From an uncultured Clostridia bacterium (GTDB taxonomy: Bacteria > Bacillota > Clostridia > Oscillospirales > CAG-272), in NCBI GenBank assembly GCA_944391815.1, contig CALXUV010000022.1, positions 1 to 64,000 of the forward strand: a DNA stretch of 64,000 nucleotides, in the 5' to 3' direction. Of this stretch, positions 34,853 to 44,043 are shown piece by piece. Under the pieces are notes generated by a model that was not told the DNA's origin, ran no database searches, and was given only the letters and a program-made list of their open reading frames with translations. Made by a program: the position numbers and the translations under genes. The number at the start of each line of letters is the position of its first letter. The stretch's first letter is position 1.

Positions 34853-34893
34853 TAAACGCAGATAAAACAAGGGATTTACAGGAAGGTTAAAAA

Positions 34894-35652
34894 ATGAAGG
34901 TAGAACTGCTTGCATATACACCCGATGCGGACAAACTTGTTGCGGCGGCGGCAAAACTCTGCTATGCCAAAAGCGACATTGATACGCTTATGAATAAACT
35001 CACACCTGAAAAAGTGGAGAGTTTTCTTGACATGCTGTCGGAGCTCGGACACGAAAGTCCGGTTGAGCATGCATCATTTACCTTCGGAATAGAGGGCGTT
35101 TCAAGAGCTCTGCTTGCGCAGATAACACGTCACAGGATAGCTTCTTTTTCGGTACAGAGTCAGAGATATGTTGACAAAAGCGGATTTGACTATATAATCC
35201 CGCCGGCAATCAGCGAAAATCCTGACGCTCTTGCCGAGTTTGAAAAAGCAATGCAGGAGGATGCGGCACACTATAAGGCGCTTAAAGATATACTGACAAA
35301 TTATCATGCAAAGAAACTTATAAGTGAAGGCAAAACGGAGAGTGAGGCGCTGAAGGCTGCGGAAAAGGCGGCAAATGAAGATGCACGGTTTGTTTTGCCG
35401 AATGCCTGCGACACAAGAATGATAGTCACCATGAATGTAAGATCTCTGCGCAATTTCTTCCGTCTGCGTTGCTGTCAGAGAGCGCAGTGGGAGATAAGAG
35501 AGCTTGCAACCGAAATGCTCAGACTTTGCAAAAAGGCGGCGCCGCTTTTGTTTTCCGGAGCCGGTCCCGGATGTGTTGGCGGTAAATGCACTGAGGGTGC
35601 TTTCACCTGCGGAAAAGCGGCGGAAGTAAGACAAAAGTTTTCAGAAATGTGA
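34894..35652 (+). CDS. thyX: Flavin-dependent thymidylate synthase ThyX
   Basis: This 252-residue enzyme makes dTMP from dUMP with FAD and methylene-THF. The ThyX signature RHRxxSxxxxSxRY is present as RHRIASFSVQSQRY (about residues 77-90), with HASFTFGIEG before it and NARS-like MNVRSLRNFFRLRCCQRAQW later. The site AGGAAGG precedes the ATG. Having ThyX rather than ThyA is common in Clostridia. The downstream yfbR gene also works on deoxynucleotides. After the stop are short repeats of GTGATCAATTTTCGATAAT. Confidence 0.95.
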   Translation: MKVELLAYTPDADKLVAAAAKLCYAKSDIDTLMNKLTPEKVESFLDMLSELGHESPVEHASFTFGIEGVSRALLAQITRHRIASFSVQSQRYVDKSGFDYIIPPAISENPDALAEFEKAMQEDAAHYKALKDILTNYHAKKLISEGKTESEALKAAEKAANEDARFVLPNACDTRMIVTMNVRSLRNFFRLRCCQRAQWEIRELATEMLRLCKKAAPLLFSGAGPGCVGGKCTEGAFTCGKAAEVRQKFSEM

Positions 35653-35700
35653 TCAATTTTCGATAATGTGATCAGTTTTCGATAATGTGACCAATTTGCA
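35653..35700 (+). repeat. Short direct repeats after thyX
   Basis: TGATCAATTTTCGATAATG and TGATCAGTTTTCGATAATG follow one another, then a worn third copy TGACCAATTTGCAATTCGG, with a period of 20-21 bases. They start at the thyX stop codon. Confidence 0.7.
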
Positions 35701-35810
35701 ATTCGGTGCTCAAAACTGTCGGACAACGGTATAAACCGTTGTGAGAAGATGTGTTTTGTGTTCGGTAAGAAAAAGCAGATTTTATCAAATTTCGGAAAAT
35801 GTCAGTGCGT

Positions 35811-36070
35811 CGAACACCGGATTTGTTTTTCGGTGGAAAGTTTCAGCTTAACCGCTGTTAAGGTTCAGCTTAGTAAATCTTATTCAGTTCTGAGAAATGT
35901 CCTTTTCCACAACATCTGAAAATATCAGCGAGGAGACCGGATTTGTCTCTCAGAGGAAAGTTTCAGCTTACCCGCCGTCAATGTTCAGCTGGTTAATTTG
36001 ATTTCAGTTCTGAAAACCGTTCGTTTTCCGAATGTCTTAAATTAAAGTACCGGCGATCCGGATTTTTTCA
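35811..36070 (+). repeat. 120-bp direct repeat, two units plus part of a third
   Basis: The block starting ACACCGGATTTG at 35815 recurs 120 bases later as AGACCGGATTTG, keeping GGAAAGTTTCAGCTTA, GTTCAGCT and TTCAGTTCTGA in register. A partial third copy (ATCCGGATTT) begins near 36056. No gene spans it. The rest of the gap 35701-36300 shows nothing else. Confidence 0.75.
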
Positions 36071-36307
36071 GCAGAAGGGTAAGATTTCCGATAATGGAAA
36101 ATGCACATCAGAAGTCTGACTTTTTTAGCAGAAAGTATTCGTTCTTTTATTCGAATTGACGGATTCATAATGTTGGAAGTCTTTTTAAGATAGATTTTTT
36201 TGCGGTTCAGAGAACACAATTTATGATGTTTTCTGTGACGCTGATTAAAGTTTTCTGTATTTTAACGATGTTTCCGCTTATACGGCGGAATTTTACGGAG
36301 GAGTTTT

Positions 36308-36913
36308 TTGGATAACCTTAAAAGTGAAATAAGTTCGTTTTTTGCTCTGGTACTGCGGCAAAAATATATAACACGTTGGGGACTAATGAGAAACGCAATG
36401 CCGGAAAACCTTGCGCAGCATTCCTCAGAATGTGCGGTGATCGCTCATGCGCTTGCAACAATAGGAAACACCGTTTTCGGCAGAAATTACGATGTCGGGA
36501 AAATAACCGTAATGGCGCTTTTTCATGACGTTCCGGAGGTTTTCACAGGCGATATGCCTACGCCCGTTAAGTACGCAAACGAAAAAATAAGAAAGCAGTT
36601 CGGCGAGATAGAAAAGCAGAGCACAGAAGGGCTACTGTCAAAGCTGCCGGAAAATATCAGAGAAGAATACAGGAATATTTTTGAAGCAATGGAGACTGAC
36701 GAAGAGAGCGAAAGGATCCTGAAATCGGCTGACAGACTTTGCGCATACATCAAATGCCTTGAAGAGGAAAAATACGGTAACAGTGAGTTTTCAAGCGCAA
36801 AGATTTCCGTTGAAAATAAACTGACGGAAAATGCGGGAGAAGAGACAAAATACTTTATGGAACATTTTCTGCCTGCGTTCGGACTTACTCTTGACGAACA
36901 GCAGAATCTCTGA
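36308..36913 (+). CDS. yfbR: 5'-deoxynucleotidase YfbR-like HD hydrolase
   Basis: This 201-residue HD-domain phosphohydrolase has the metal ligands in AQHSSECAVIAHAL (His, about residue 34), the HD pair in LFHDVPEVFTGD (about residue 76) and a later Asp in KSADRLCAYIK. The TGDMPTPVKY segment is characteristic of YfbR, which dephosphorylates deoxyribonucleoside 5'-monophosphates. The start is TTG at 36308, supported by ACGGAGGAG 7 bases ahead. Near thyX it may help balance dUMP and dTMP pools (inference). Confidence 0.88.
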   Translation: MDNLKSEISSFFALVLRQKYITRWGLMRNAMPENLAQHSSECAVIAHALATIGNTVFGRNYDVGKITVMALFHDVPEVFTGDMPTPVKYANEKIRKQFGEIEKQSTEGLLSKLPENIREEYRNIFEAMETDEESERILKSADRLCAYIKCLEEEKYGNSEFSSAKISVENKLTENAGEETKYFMEHFLPAFGLTLDEQQNL

Positions 36914-36942
36914 TTTTCAAAGGCGGCTGACTTACAAAAATC

Positions 36943-37050
36943 AATACAAGAATCTCAGGTACTGAAAAGTAAGTTTTTTAAGAGATAACACAAAAATACT
37001 CAGTATAAAAAAGTAACTTTAGAAAATACAAGAATTTCCGGTACTGAAAA
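36943..37050 (+). repeat. 26-bp direct repeat, two copies 82 bp apart
   Basis: AATACAAGAATCTCAGGTAC (36943 on) and AATACAAGAATTTCCGGTAC (37025 on), each followed by TGAAAA, occur in the short gap before the oxidoreductase gene, with a few mismatches. A weaker echo (AATACTCAGTAT) lies between them. Confidence 0.65.
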
Positions 37051-37084
37051 AACATTATTTTGAAAAGGGAAAAGAGGAAGAGCG

Positions 37085-38137
37085 ATGACTGAAGATAATA
37101 AAATCGGGTATGCCGTACTCGGGCTCGGAGTCGGAAAAAGCCATGTCGAAAGTGCACTCGGATGCGAAAAATGCAGACTTGTGGCGGTATGCGATATAAA
37201 GGCGGAGAAGGTGAAGAGCGTAACGGATCAACATCCGGAGGTAACCGGCTACACCGATTTTGAGGATCTTATCCGGGATGAAAGAGTGGATATAATCAGT
37301 GTTTGCCTGCCGAGTGCGATGCACGCCGATTATGCGATAAGAGCGATGGAAGCGGGGAAACACGTTCTCATCGAAAAACCGATGGATATAACCTGCGAAG
37401 CGATCGACAGGATAGAGAGGGCGAGAATAAAGACCGGCAAAAAAGTCGGCGGAATTTATCAGAACAGAAACAACGCCGTTATGAAACCGCTCAAAGAGGC
37501 GGTCGACAGCGGAAAACTCGGAAAAATATTTCTCGGAACATTTGCGGTCAAATGGCTGAGAGAACCGTCTTATTTTGAGGGCGAACACAGCTGGCACGGT
37601 ACATGGGCAATGGACGGCGGCGGTTCACTGATAAATCAGGCAGTACATACTCTTGACATTATGCAGTGGATAATGGGCAAACCCGTTACCGTCAGTTCGG
37701 TTATGTCGGTTAACAATCACAGCATTGAGTCCGAAGACCTCACAGCTTCTGTTTTCACGTTTGAGAACGGAGCTACCGCAACGTTTCTTTCCACTACATG
37801 CTGCTATCCCGGTCTTTCAACCGATATCCAGGTTTACGGAACGGACGGCTCGGTTGAGATAGACGGAGATAAACTCAAACTCTGGAAGATAAAGGGCGAA
37901 GATGAGCGTGACGAAGAAGATATGCTCGACCGTTACGGCAGGGGAAACAGAATAGCAGCTGCCTATCAGCCCGGAATGAAATACGGTCATATTACTCAGG
38001 TTGAGGATATGATTGATGCGGTAATTGAGGACAGAGATCCGCAGATTATGCCGAAAGAAGCAAAGAAAGCGGTAAAGCTTATTGAGTCGGTTTACCTTTC
38101 AGCCAGAACAGGTGAGACGGTAAAAATAGATTGGTGA
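37085..38137 (+). CDS. Gfo/Idh/MocA-family NAD(P)-dependent oxidoreductase
   Basis: This 350-residue protein has an N-terminal Rossmann fold (GYAVLGLGVGKSHVESAL), the family EKP motif (HVLIEKPMDI, about residue 97) and the catalytic-domain signature GGSLINQAVHTLDIM (about residue 180), where His is the usual catalytic base. It ends with the typical KAVKLIESVYLSARTGE. Members oxidise or reduce sugars, inositols or sugar acids; the substrate cannot be read from sequence. It lies 665 bases upstream of the sugar-import operon on the same strand but behind its own terminator, so a link is only suggestive. Confidence 0.9.
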   Translation: MTEDNKIGYAVLGLGVGKSHVESALGCEKCRLVAVCDIKAEKVKSVTDQHPEVTGYTDFEDLIRDERVDIISVCLPSAMHADYAIRAMEAGKHVLIEKPMDITCEAIDRIERARIKTGKKVGGIYQNRNNAVMKPLKEAVDSGKLGKIFLGTFAVKWLREPSYFEGEHSWHGTWAMDGGGSLINQAVHTLDIMQWIMGKPVTVSSVMSVNNHSIESEDLTASVFTFENGATATFLSTTCCYPGLSTDIQVYGTDGSVEIDGDKLKLWKIKGEDERDEEDMLDRYGRGNRIAAAYQPGMKYGHITQVEDMIDAVIEDRDPQIMPKEAKKAVKLIESVYLSARTGETVKIDW

Positions 38138-38158
38138 TAGTATCTATACAATGCTTAG

Positions 38159-38185
38159 CGGTCCGGTTTTTCCGGACCGATTTTC
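38159..38185 (+). terminator. Terminator after the oxidoreductase gene
   Basis: A perfect 8-bp stem CGGTCCGG/CCGGACCG (38159-38166 with 38172-38179), 5-base loop, then ATTTTCATTT. Confidence 0.75.
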
Positions 38186-38612
38186 ATTTCAAATGAACAA
38201 ACGAAGATGCAGTTAATTCAGGATTTTGAACGCAGTAAACCTCATAATTACGAAATAATATGTTTTTTGTAAATATTCTGACTTGAATCTGTTAATAATT
38301 GATCTTGAAATCGAAGTTGGTCAGTTTGTACAGTTGTAGAAAAATGTTAGTCAATATTGTGCAACATAAACAAAAAATGATAGGTAAATGTTGCCGAAAA
38401 GCAAACTGAAAATAAATAAAAATTTGAATTGACGGCGTTTAAAAATGCAATATTCAAACATGTTGTGTGAAAAATATTGCAAAAAACAATGCCGAAAAAA
38501 AGCAAAATCGTTGAAAAATACCATACTTTTCTTCCGGTGCCGGACGGTGACTTAAAACGGCTCATAAAGGCCAGAAAACGGGCTTGCGGGTTTTGCATCC
38601 GGCAAAACGTTC
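38186..38612. other. Gap upstream of the sugar-import operon
   Basis: About 430 bases of AT-rich DNA without a convincing gene. ATACCATAC at 38518-38526 is the inverse complement of GTATGGTAT at 38630-38638 in the downstream promoter, a possible pair of operator half-sites 112 bases apart. Confidence 0.4.
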
Positions 38613-38641
38613 TTGACTTTTTTATATTAGTATGGTATACT
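38613..38641 (+). promoter_or_regulatory. Sigma-A promoter of the sugar-import operon
   Basis: TTGACT (38613-38618), 17-base spacer ending in TGG (extended -10), TATACT (38636-38641). AGTAT-GGT-ATACT at 38629-38641 is a 5-3-5 palindrome over the -10 and could be a repressor site. Confidence 0.75.
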
Positions 38642-38647
38642 TTTGAA

Positions 38648-38790
38648 AAACAAAACCTTTCGTCCGGACGCACTGCGGGAAGAAAGCAAACCTGCTAATA
38701 TGTGTCCCTTCGGGGAGCGGTAATAGGCACACCGGCTCAGAGGAGCAAACCGTAGCCGACAAACAGCAAAATAACCAAAGATCTTGGTAG
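38648..38790 (+). other. Possibly structured leader of the sugar-import operon
   Basis: The leader of about 155 bases can form a stem closed by TGTG/CACA around a CCC-TTC-GGG hairpin (roughly 38701-38736), then CGGCT/AGCCG (roughly 38738-38760). There is no T tract and no recognised riboswitch core. It may only protect the 5' end of the transcript. Confidence 0.3.
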
Positions 38791-38802
38791 GAGGAACCCT
38801 AA

Positions 38803-41800
38803 ATGAAACATTGGCAAAAACACAGAATAGTCGCTGTACTTCTTGTGATTGCTACGCTCATGGGTATGGTACCGCTTGCAACAGCTTCGTTTGCGGATGA
38901 CATAGTTCCCGTACAGACTGAAGAGGAAGATACTTACGGGGGAAGAACCCTTGAAGAAATACTTCAGCTGATCGAAGGTAAGACGTACAACGAGTACCTC
39001 GGCACCCACAGTGATAAAACAACAGCGAGTGATGAAAGCGAGGTGTTTGTAAACGCTGTCGACGTGCTTGTAAAGCCCGGAGAAAAGAACGAGCAGACAG
39101 GCGAAGACTGGACAACTGCGGATTACAGAGATGACTTTACTTATACCGATGAAAACGGAAATGTTTTCACGGGAGTCTACACCCCGTCGTCAGGCAAGGT
39201 TACATTCAAAATTACCATTAAAGAAACAGGAATGTATTCAATCGACCTGAAATATTTCCCTGTTGAAGTGTACGACATAAACGGTGACGGAACAGATGAA
39301 ACGGTAAGTACGAAAACCACGATAGAAAGAATGTTCTATCTTGACGGAGCTCTCCCGTTCAATGAATGCCGTTACCTTTACATTCCGAGATCGTGGGAGT
39401 ACATAGGAACGGACGGAGTTACAAAGCTTTACAGAATAGACGAGCCGAGACGTGAGAACTATGACTCCGACGAAGCATACAATGAGGCTTACACGGCGTG
39501 GGCGATAGCGACAAACGGCGGAGCCAATAACTACGTCTGGGACAAAGACATCCAGGACAACGATATACGTCCTGACCGTATAGAGTCTTTCGATATGCGT
39601 ACATACTTCCTCCGTGACTGGCTGGGTTATACAGTTGACCCGTTCCAGTTCTATCTGACGGAAGGCGATCACTACTTCACATTCGAAGCCACGAGAGAGC
39701 CTCTCATCATTTCCCAGATAAGAGTTTACGGATACAAAGAGGAAGTTACCTACGACTATCAGCTTGAAAGATGGCTCGGAAGCGGACTCAAAATTTACGA
39801 GGGAGACAAGGTTTATAAGATTGAAGCAGAAAGCCCGGTAAAGGTTTCGGATCAGGTTCTTTTCCCGAATACCGACCGTACTTCTTCTATCAACTCGCCG
39901 TCTCATCCGGCTGACCTCTTGTACAATATATCTGTTTCGAGCGTTGTCGGACAGTATATGACATACAGGGTGTATGTTGAAGAGGAAGGTCTGTACAACA
40001 TAATGGCGAGATTCCGTCAGAATACAATGGCGGGTATGTTTACTTCGAGAAGAATAAGAATCAACGGAGAGATACAGTTCCGTGAGGCGAGCTTCCTCAG
40101 ATTCAATTACGATACCTCATTCCAGAACGAGCTTTTAGGAAACGAAGAGCAAGACTACCTATTTTATTTTAAGAAAGGCTGGAATACGGTAGAAATAGAA
40201 GTTGTTCTCGGCGATATGTACGAGTACATCTACGACGTCGCTAACATTATAACGAGACTTAATAATGCGTATCAGAGCATTCTCCAGATAACCGGAACAA
40301 ACCCCGATACCGGACGTGACTACGGATTTATGGCGCTCATTCCGGATACGATCGGAGATCTTGCCAACTGCGCTATTGAGCTTGACAGAATCTACAATTC
40401 TCTTATTGAAGTTACCGGAGCAACAGGTCAGCATATAGCAACGATAGACACAATAAGACAGCTTGTTTCCAAGATGGCTACTGACGAATATCAGATAGCT
40501 CCGAACTTCCTTTCTTTCAAAAACTACATAACAGCGCTCAGTAACTGGCTCTATACGTCTCTTTCTCAGCCGCTGAAACTTGATTACCTCCTCATCCAGT
40601 CCCCCAACACGGAAGTACCGGATGCAAAAGCCGGATTCTTCTATGCTGCCGGACATGAAGCGAAGTCGTTCTTTGCGAGCTTCTTCAAAGATTATAACGT
40701 AATCGGTTTCAAGACTGATAAGGATGAAAGTGAGTACGAGGGAACTATACTGATGTGGAACACGGTCAGCCGTGAAGACGCACTTATTCTCCGTACCATG
40801 ATAGATGCGGGATTCACTCCTGTCAGCAATATAGCGGTTAACATAAGATATGTTGCACAAGGACTTCAGGAATCAGTGCTTGCCGGAGTAGGTCCGGACG
40901 TGGCGAATATGGCTTCCGGAACAGCGGTTTCGTGGGGACTGCGAAATGCGGTTGAGGAGCTGAGCCGTGTGTATACCGAAGAGGATGCACAAGAAGGCAA
41001 AATTCCCGAGGGCAAGAATGTCGGGGATGAGGTTTTCAGCGGATTCCGTGAGCTTTGCCCGATTGATGAGCAGGGAGAATTCGTTGTACCGTACTTCAAC
41101 GAGGAAAAAGGCATATTCATGGATAAGACCGGAACTGTTGAAGTTGAATTCTCGAATGCTGCTCTCGAAGCGGTTTCACTTAATGACAAAACCTATCTGA
41201 TACCGACCACTATGAACTTCGAAATGTCTTTCTACCGTGTAGACGTCTTTGCGTCAATGGACATTAAACCTCCGAGAACATGGCAGGAGCTTTACGAAGT
41301 TATACCGACTCTGACCAGAGATCATATGACAATGGGAATGCAGACATCGCTTGCAGGATATCAGATGCTCCTGTACCAGATGGGAGAGACGATGTATGCA
41401 AACGACTACCAGAGCTTCAATCAGAGCACAACGGCGCTGAAAGCATTCGATACGCTTTGTTCGCTTTTCAATGACTATTCTCTGCCGATATCATACGACC
41501 TTACCCGTTTCCGTACCGGAGAAATCCCGATAGTAGTAGCCAACTGGACGACATACAATACTTTCATGGGATATTATGAACTTCGTGGTCTCTGGACGAT
41601 GGAATCTCTCATAGGTTGGGAGGATGAAGCAACCGGCGAGGTAAACCGTTCTTCGATACTTAACGTAGAAGGAATAGTAATTCCGAGAGGAAGTAAGAAT
41701 CCTCAGCACGTATGGGAATACATAAAGTGGTATTCAGGATTTGATGCACAGAAGAGACTCGCAAGACAGCAGCTTGCGACCTCGGCAAATACGACTGTAA

Positions 41801-42096
41801 AATACAACACAGCTAACCTCAATGCTCTTCTTGCCCAAGCGTGGACCGAAGATGAGCTTGATGCGATGAAAGAGCAGATTCCTTTCCTGAAAGGGCTGCC
41901 GTTCAACCCCGGAGATTACAATATAAGCAGGTACATCAACTTTGCATTCCTCGCAGTTTATAACAATAACGCAAATGCAGTTGACCAGTTCCTCAATTAC
42001 GTGGTTGATATAGACAAAGAGCTTTCACGTAAGCGTGAAGAATACCACCTTCCTTTCATAGATTACTATGACAGAAATACAAGTGAGACGGAATAA
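38803..42096 (+). CDS. Giant extracellular carbohydrate-binding protein of an ABC importer
   Basis: This 1097-residue exported protein has a Sec signal (MKHWQKHRIVAVLLVIATL, cleavage near ATASFA-DD) but no lipobox. Residues 100-500 form two beta-rich, carbohydrate-binding-like modules (cues KVTFKITIKETGMYSIDLKY and YMTYRVYVEEEGLYNIMARF). From about residue 620 on it is a family 1 solute-binding protein: VGPDVANMASGTAV, NDKTYLIPTTMNFEMSFYRV, PRTWQELYEVIPTL and HVWEYIKWYSG. The usual length is 400-500, so this is an unusually large form. It is first in the 13-kb operon and should deliver an oligosaccharide to the permeases. Lack of a lipid anchor is odd for a monoderm. Confidence 0.88.
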   Translation: MKHWQKHRIVAVLLVIATLMGMVPLATASFADDIVPVQTEEEDTYGGRTLEEILQLIEGKTYNEYLGTHSDKTTASDESEVFVNAVDVLVKPGEKNEQTGEDWTTADYRDDFTYTDENGNVFTGVYTPSSGKVTFKITIKETGMYSIDLKYFPVEVYDINGDGTDETVSTKTTIERMFYLDGALPFNECRYLYIPRSWEYIGTDGVTKLYRIDEPRRENYDSDEAYNEAYTAWAIATNGGANNYVWDKDIQDNDIRPDRIESFDMRTYFLRDWLGYTVDPFQFYLTEGDHYFTFEATREPLIISQIRVYGYKEEVTYDYQLERWLGSGLKIYEGDKVYKIEAESPVKVSDQVLFPNTDRTSSINSPSHPADLLYNISVSSVVGQYMTYRVYVEEEGLYNIMARFRQNTMAGMFTSRRIRINGEIQFREASFLRFNYDTSFQNELLGNEEQDYLFYFKKGWNTVEIEVVLGDMYEYIYDVANIITRLNNAYQSILQITGTNPDTGRDYGFMALIPDTIGDLANCAIELDRIYNSLIEVTGATGQHIATIDTIRQLVSKMATDEYQIAPNFLSFKNYITALSNWLYTSLSQPLKLDYLLIQSPNTEVPDAKAGFFYAAGHEAKSFFASFFKDYNVIGFKTDKDESEYEGTILMWNTVSREDALILRTMIDAGFTPVSNIAVNIRYVAQGLQESVLAGVGPDVANMASGTAVSWGLRNAVEELSRVYTEEDAQEGKIPEGKNVGDEVFSGFRELCPIDEQGEFVVPYFNEEKGIFMDKTGTVEVEFSNAALEAVSLNDKTYLIPTTMNFEMSFYRVDVFASMDIKPPRTWQELYEVIPTLTRDHMTMGMQTSLAGYQMLLYQMGETMYANDYQSFNQSTTALKAFDTLCSLFNDYSLPISYDLTRFRTGEIPIVVANWTTYNTFMGYYELRGLWTMESLIGWEDEATGEVNRSSILNVEGIVIPRGSKNPQHVWEYIKWYSGFDAQKRLARQQLATSANTTVKYNTANLNALLAQAWTEDELDAMKEQIPFLKGLPFNPGDYNISRYINFAFLAVYNNNANAVDQFLNYVVDIDKELSRKREEYHLPFIDYYDRNTSETE

Positions 42097-42106
42097 AAGA
42101 TAACGT

Positions 42107-42147
42107 TAATGCCCGGCTGAAGGCCGGATACCGTGTGCCGGGCATAA
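42107..42147 (+). other. Intercistronic hairpin after the solute-binding protein gene
   Basis: ATGCCCGGC (42109-42117) pairs perfectly with GCCGGGCAT (42137-42145). No T tract follows. Such hairpins after binding-protein genes often protect the upstream mRNA and lower expression of the permeases. Confidence 0.6.
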
Positions 42148-42187
42148 AGTTCAAACAGAAAAAGTATGATAGAATAGGAGAAAGCAT

Positions 42188-43156
42188 ATGTCTGATAACG
42201 CAGTTGCTGTAAAGGAATCTCAGGGTGCGCCCCAGGATCCGAGTCAGAAAAGCATATCGAGATGGGAATACACAAAGCGTCAGATGAAAAAGACATGGGC
42301 GGGCTATGTAATGGTGGCTCCGTTCCTGATCATGTTTGCGGCATTCACGATAATACCGGTCGTAGTGTCATTCTTTCTGAGCTTCACCAACTTCAATATG
42401 CTGGAATTACCGGAGTTTTGTGCGCTTGATAACTACATCAGGCTTTTCCTCGAGGATGACCTTTTCCTTACGGCATTCCAAAATACACTGATATTCGCTC
42501 TTACAACGGGACCGATATCATACATACTTTCATTCTTGCTTGCATGGTTCATAAACGAACTTTCACCGAGAATGAGATCACTCGTAACAATAATATTCTA
42601 CGGACCTTCAATTTCCGGTTCGGCATACTTGGTATGGAAGCTTATATTCCAGGGAGATATTTACGGACTTGCAAACGGATGGTTAATGAAATTCGGTATT
42701 ATATCAAAACCGTATGTGTTTATGCAGAATACTGATTTTATAGTGCCGATTTGTATAGTCGTCTCGATATGGACATCACTCGGAACTGCTTTCCTTTCGT
42801 TTATAGCGGGTCTTCAGGGAGTTGACAGAAGTCTCTACGAAGCCGGAGCGGTTGACGGAGTCAGAAACCGTTGGCAGGAGCTTTGGTATATAACTCTTCC
42901 GTCAATGAAGTCCATACTTATGTTCGGTGCGGTTCTTTCAATAACCGGCGCATTCGGATTCGGAGGAATAGTTGACAACCTGTGCGGAAATCCCTCCACT
43001 GACTACGTGGCGTGGACTCTTCAGCACCATATGGCGGACTACATGAATGCTCGTTTCGAGGTCGGTTATGCATCTTGCATATCGATAGTACTCTTTGTAC
43101 TTATGTTCGGCGCTAATATGTTTATAAAGAATGCTTTGTCGAAGGTAGGTAGATGA
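42188..43156 (+). CDS. Sugar ABC transporter permease, MalF/UgpA type
   Basis: This 322-residue inner-membrane protein has six membrane segments. The ATPase-contact (EAA) loop EAGAVDGVRNRWQELWYITLP, given here as AGAVDGVRNRW and ELWYITLP, is around residue 220. A soluble N-terminal stretch of about 35 residues precedes the first helix (VMVAPFLIMFAAFTIIPVVV). It pairs with the next gene, which begins one base after its stop. The nearest families import oligosaccharides or glycerol-phosphate compounds; the true substrate is unknown. Confidence 0.9.
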   Translation: MSDNAVAVKESQGAPQDPSQKSISRWEYTKRQMKKTWAGYVMVAPFLIMFAAFTIIPVVVSFFLSFTNFNMLELPEFCALDNYIRLFLEDDLFLTAFQNTLIFALTTGPISYILSFLLAWFINELSPRMRSLVTIIFYGPSISGSAYLVWKLIFQGDIYGLANGWLMKFGIISKPYVFMQNTDFIVPICIVVSIWTSLGTAFLSFIAGLQGVDRSLYEAGAVDGVRNRWQELWYITLPSMKSILMFGAVLSITGAFGFGGIVDNLCGNPSTDYVAWTLQHHMADYMNARFEVGYASCISIVLFVLMFGANMFIKNALSKVGR

Positions 43157-43157
43157 T

Positions 43158-44027
43158 ATGAAGAGACTGAGAACAAGAAAGCATGCGGTCGTACTGAACC
43201 GAAGCGTAGGCGGCGACCTGTCGATAACAATACTTTTGGTAATATTCGGTTTATTCATGTTTTTACCGGTTTATTACCTGATTATAACAGCGTTCAAACC
43301 GATAGGAGAAATGTTCCTTACCCCTCCTAACTTTTACGTAATCAAACCGACACTTCAGAACTTCATAGACCTTTTTGCATCTATGACGTCTACATGGGTT
43401 CCGATTTCGAGATACGTATTCAACACAGTATTTATTTCACTCGGAGCTACGGTCGGATGTCTTATAATCGGTTCTATGGCGGCGTATGCAATATCAAAAG
43501 TGCATTTCCCGGGAGCCAACGCAATATTCCAGATGATAGTTTACTCGCTGATGATATCTTCAACGGTAACGGGAATAGCCCACTTTATTATATTCGTAGG
43601 ACTCGGTTGGCTGAATACATATACGATATCGATAGTTCCGATCTGGGCATCAACGCTTGGACTTTACCTGATGAAGAACTTCATAGATTCAACGATTCAC
43701 GACTCAATGATAGAAGCAGCACGAATTGAAGGAGCTTCGGAGTTCAGAATATATCTTACGTTGGTAATGCCTCTGGTAAAACCGGCTTGGCTTACACTTA
43801 TGATAACGGTTTTCCAGCAGGTTTGGAACGTCGGAGCTTCGAGCTATGTTTACAGTGAAAACCTGAAAACATTCGACAACGCTATAAACTCGATAATATC
43901 GGCATCCGGAACACAGGGAGCCGGAGCCGCGGCATCGGTAATAATGATGAGCGTGCCGATGATAGTATTTATCATTTCACAGAGTAAGATAGTCGAAACG
44001 TATGGATCGTCGGGAATGAAAGACTGA
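43158..44027 (+). CDS. Sugar ABC transporter permease, MalG type
   Basis: This 289-residue protein has six membrane segments and an EAA loop EAARIEGASEFRIYLTLVMP (about residues 190-209), the partner of the permease just upstream. The first helix (ITILLVIFGLFMFLPVYYLI) is followed by the TAFKPIGEMF segment seen in MalG-type subunits. A GGTAGG site lies in the end of the upstream gene, so translation is coupled. It completes the first permease pair. Confidence 0.9.
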   Translation: MKRLRTRKHAVVLNRSVGGDLSITILLVIFGLFMFLPVYYLIITAFKPIGEMFLTPPNFYVIKPTLQNFIDLFASMTSTWVPISRYVFNTVFISLGATVGCLIIGSMAAYAISKVHFPGANAIFQMIVYSLMISSTVTGIAHFIIFVGLGWLNTYTISIVPIWASTLGLYLMKNFIDSTIHDSMIEAARIEGASEFRIYLTLVMPLVKPAWLTLMITVFQQVWNVGASSYVYSENLKTFDNAINSIISASGTQGAGAAASVIMMSVPMIVFIISQSKIVETYGSSGMKD

Positions 44028-44043
44028 GGAAGGAGGAACGAAA

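Noticed and set aside
38648..38802. Known riboswitch in the sugar-operon leader
   Set aside because: I compared the leader from memory with c-di-GMP, SAM, cobalamin, THF and glycine cores and found no match; only simple hairpins remain.
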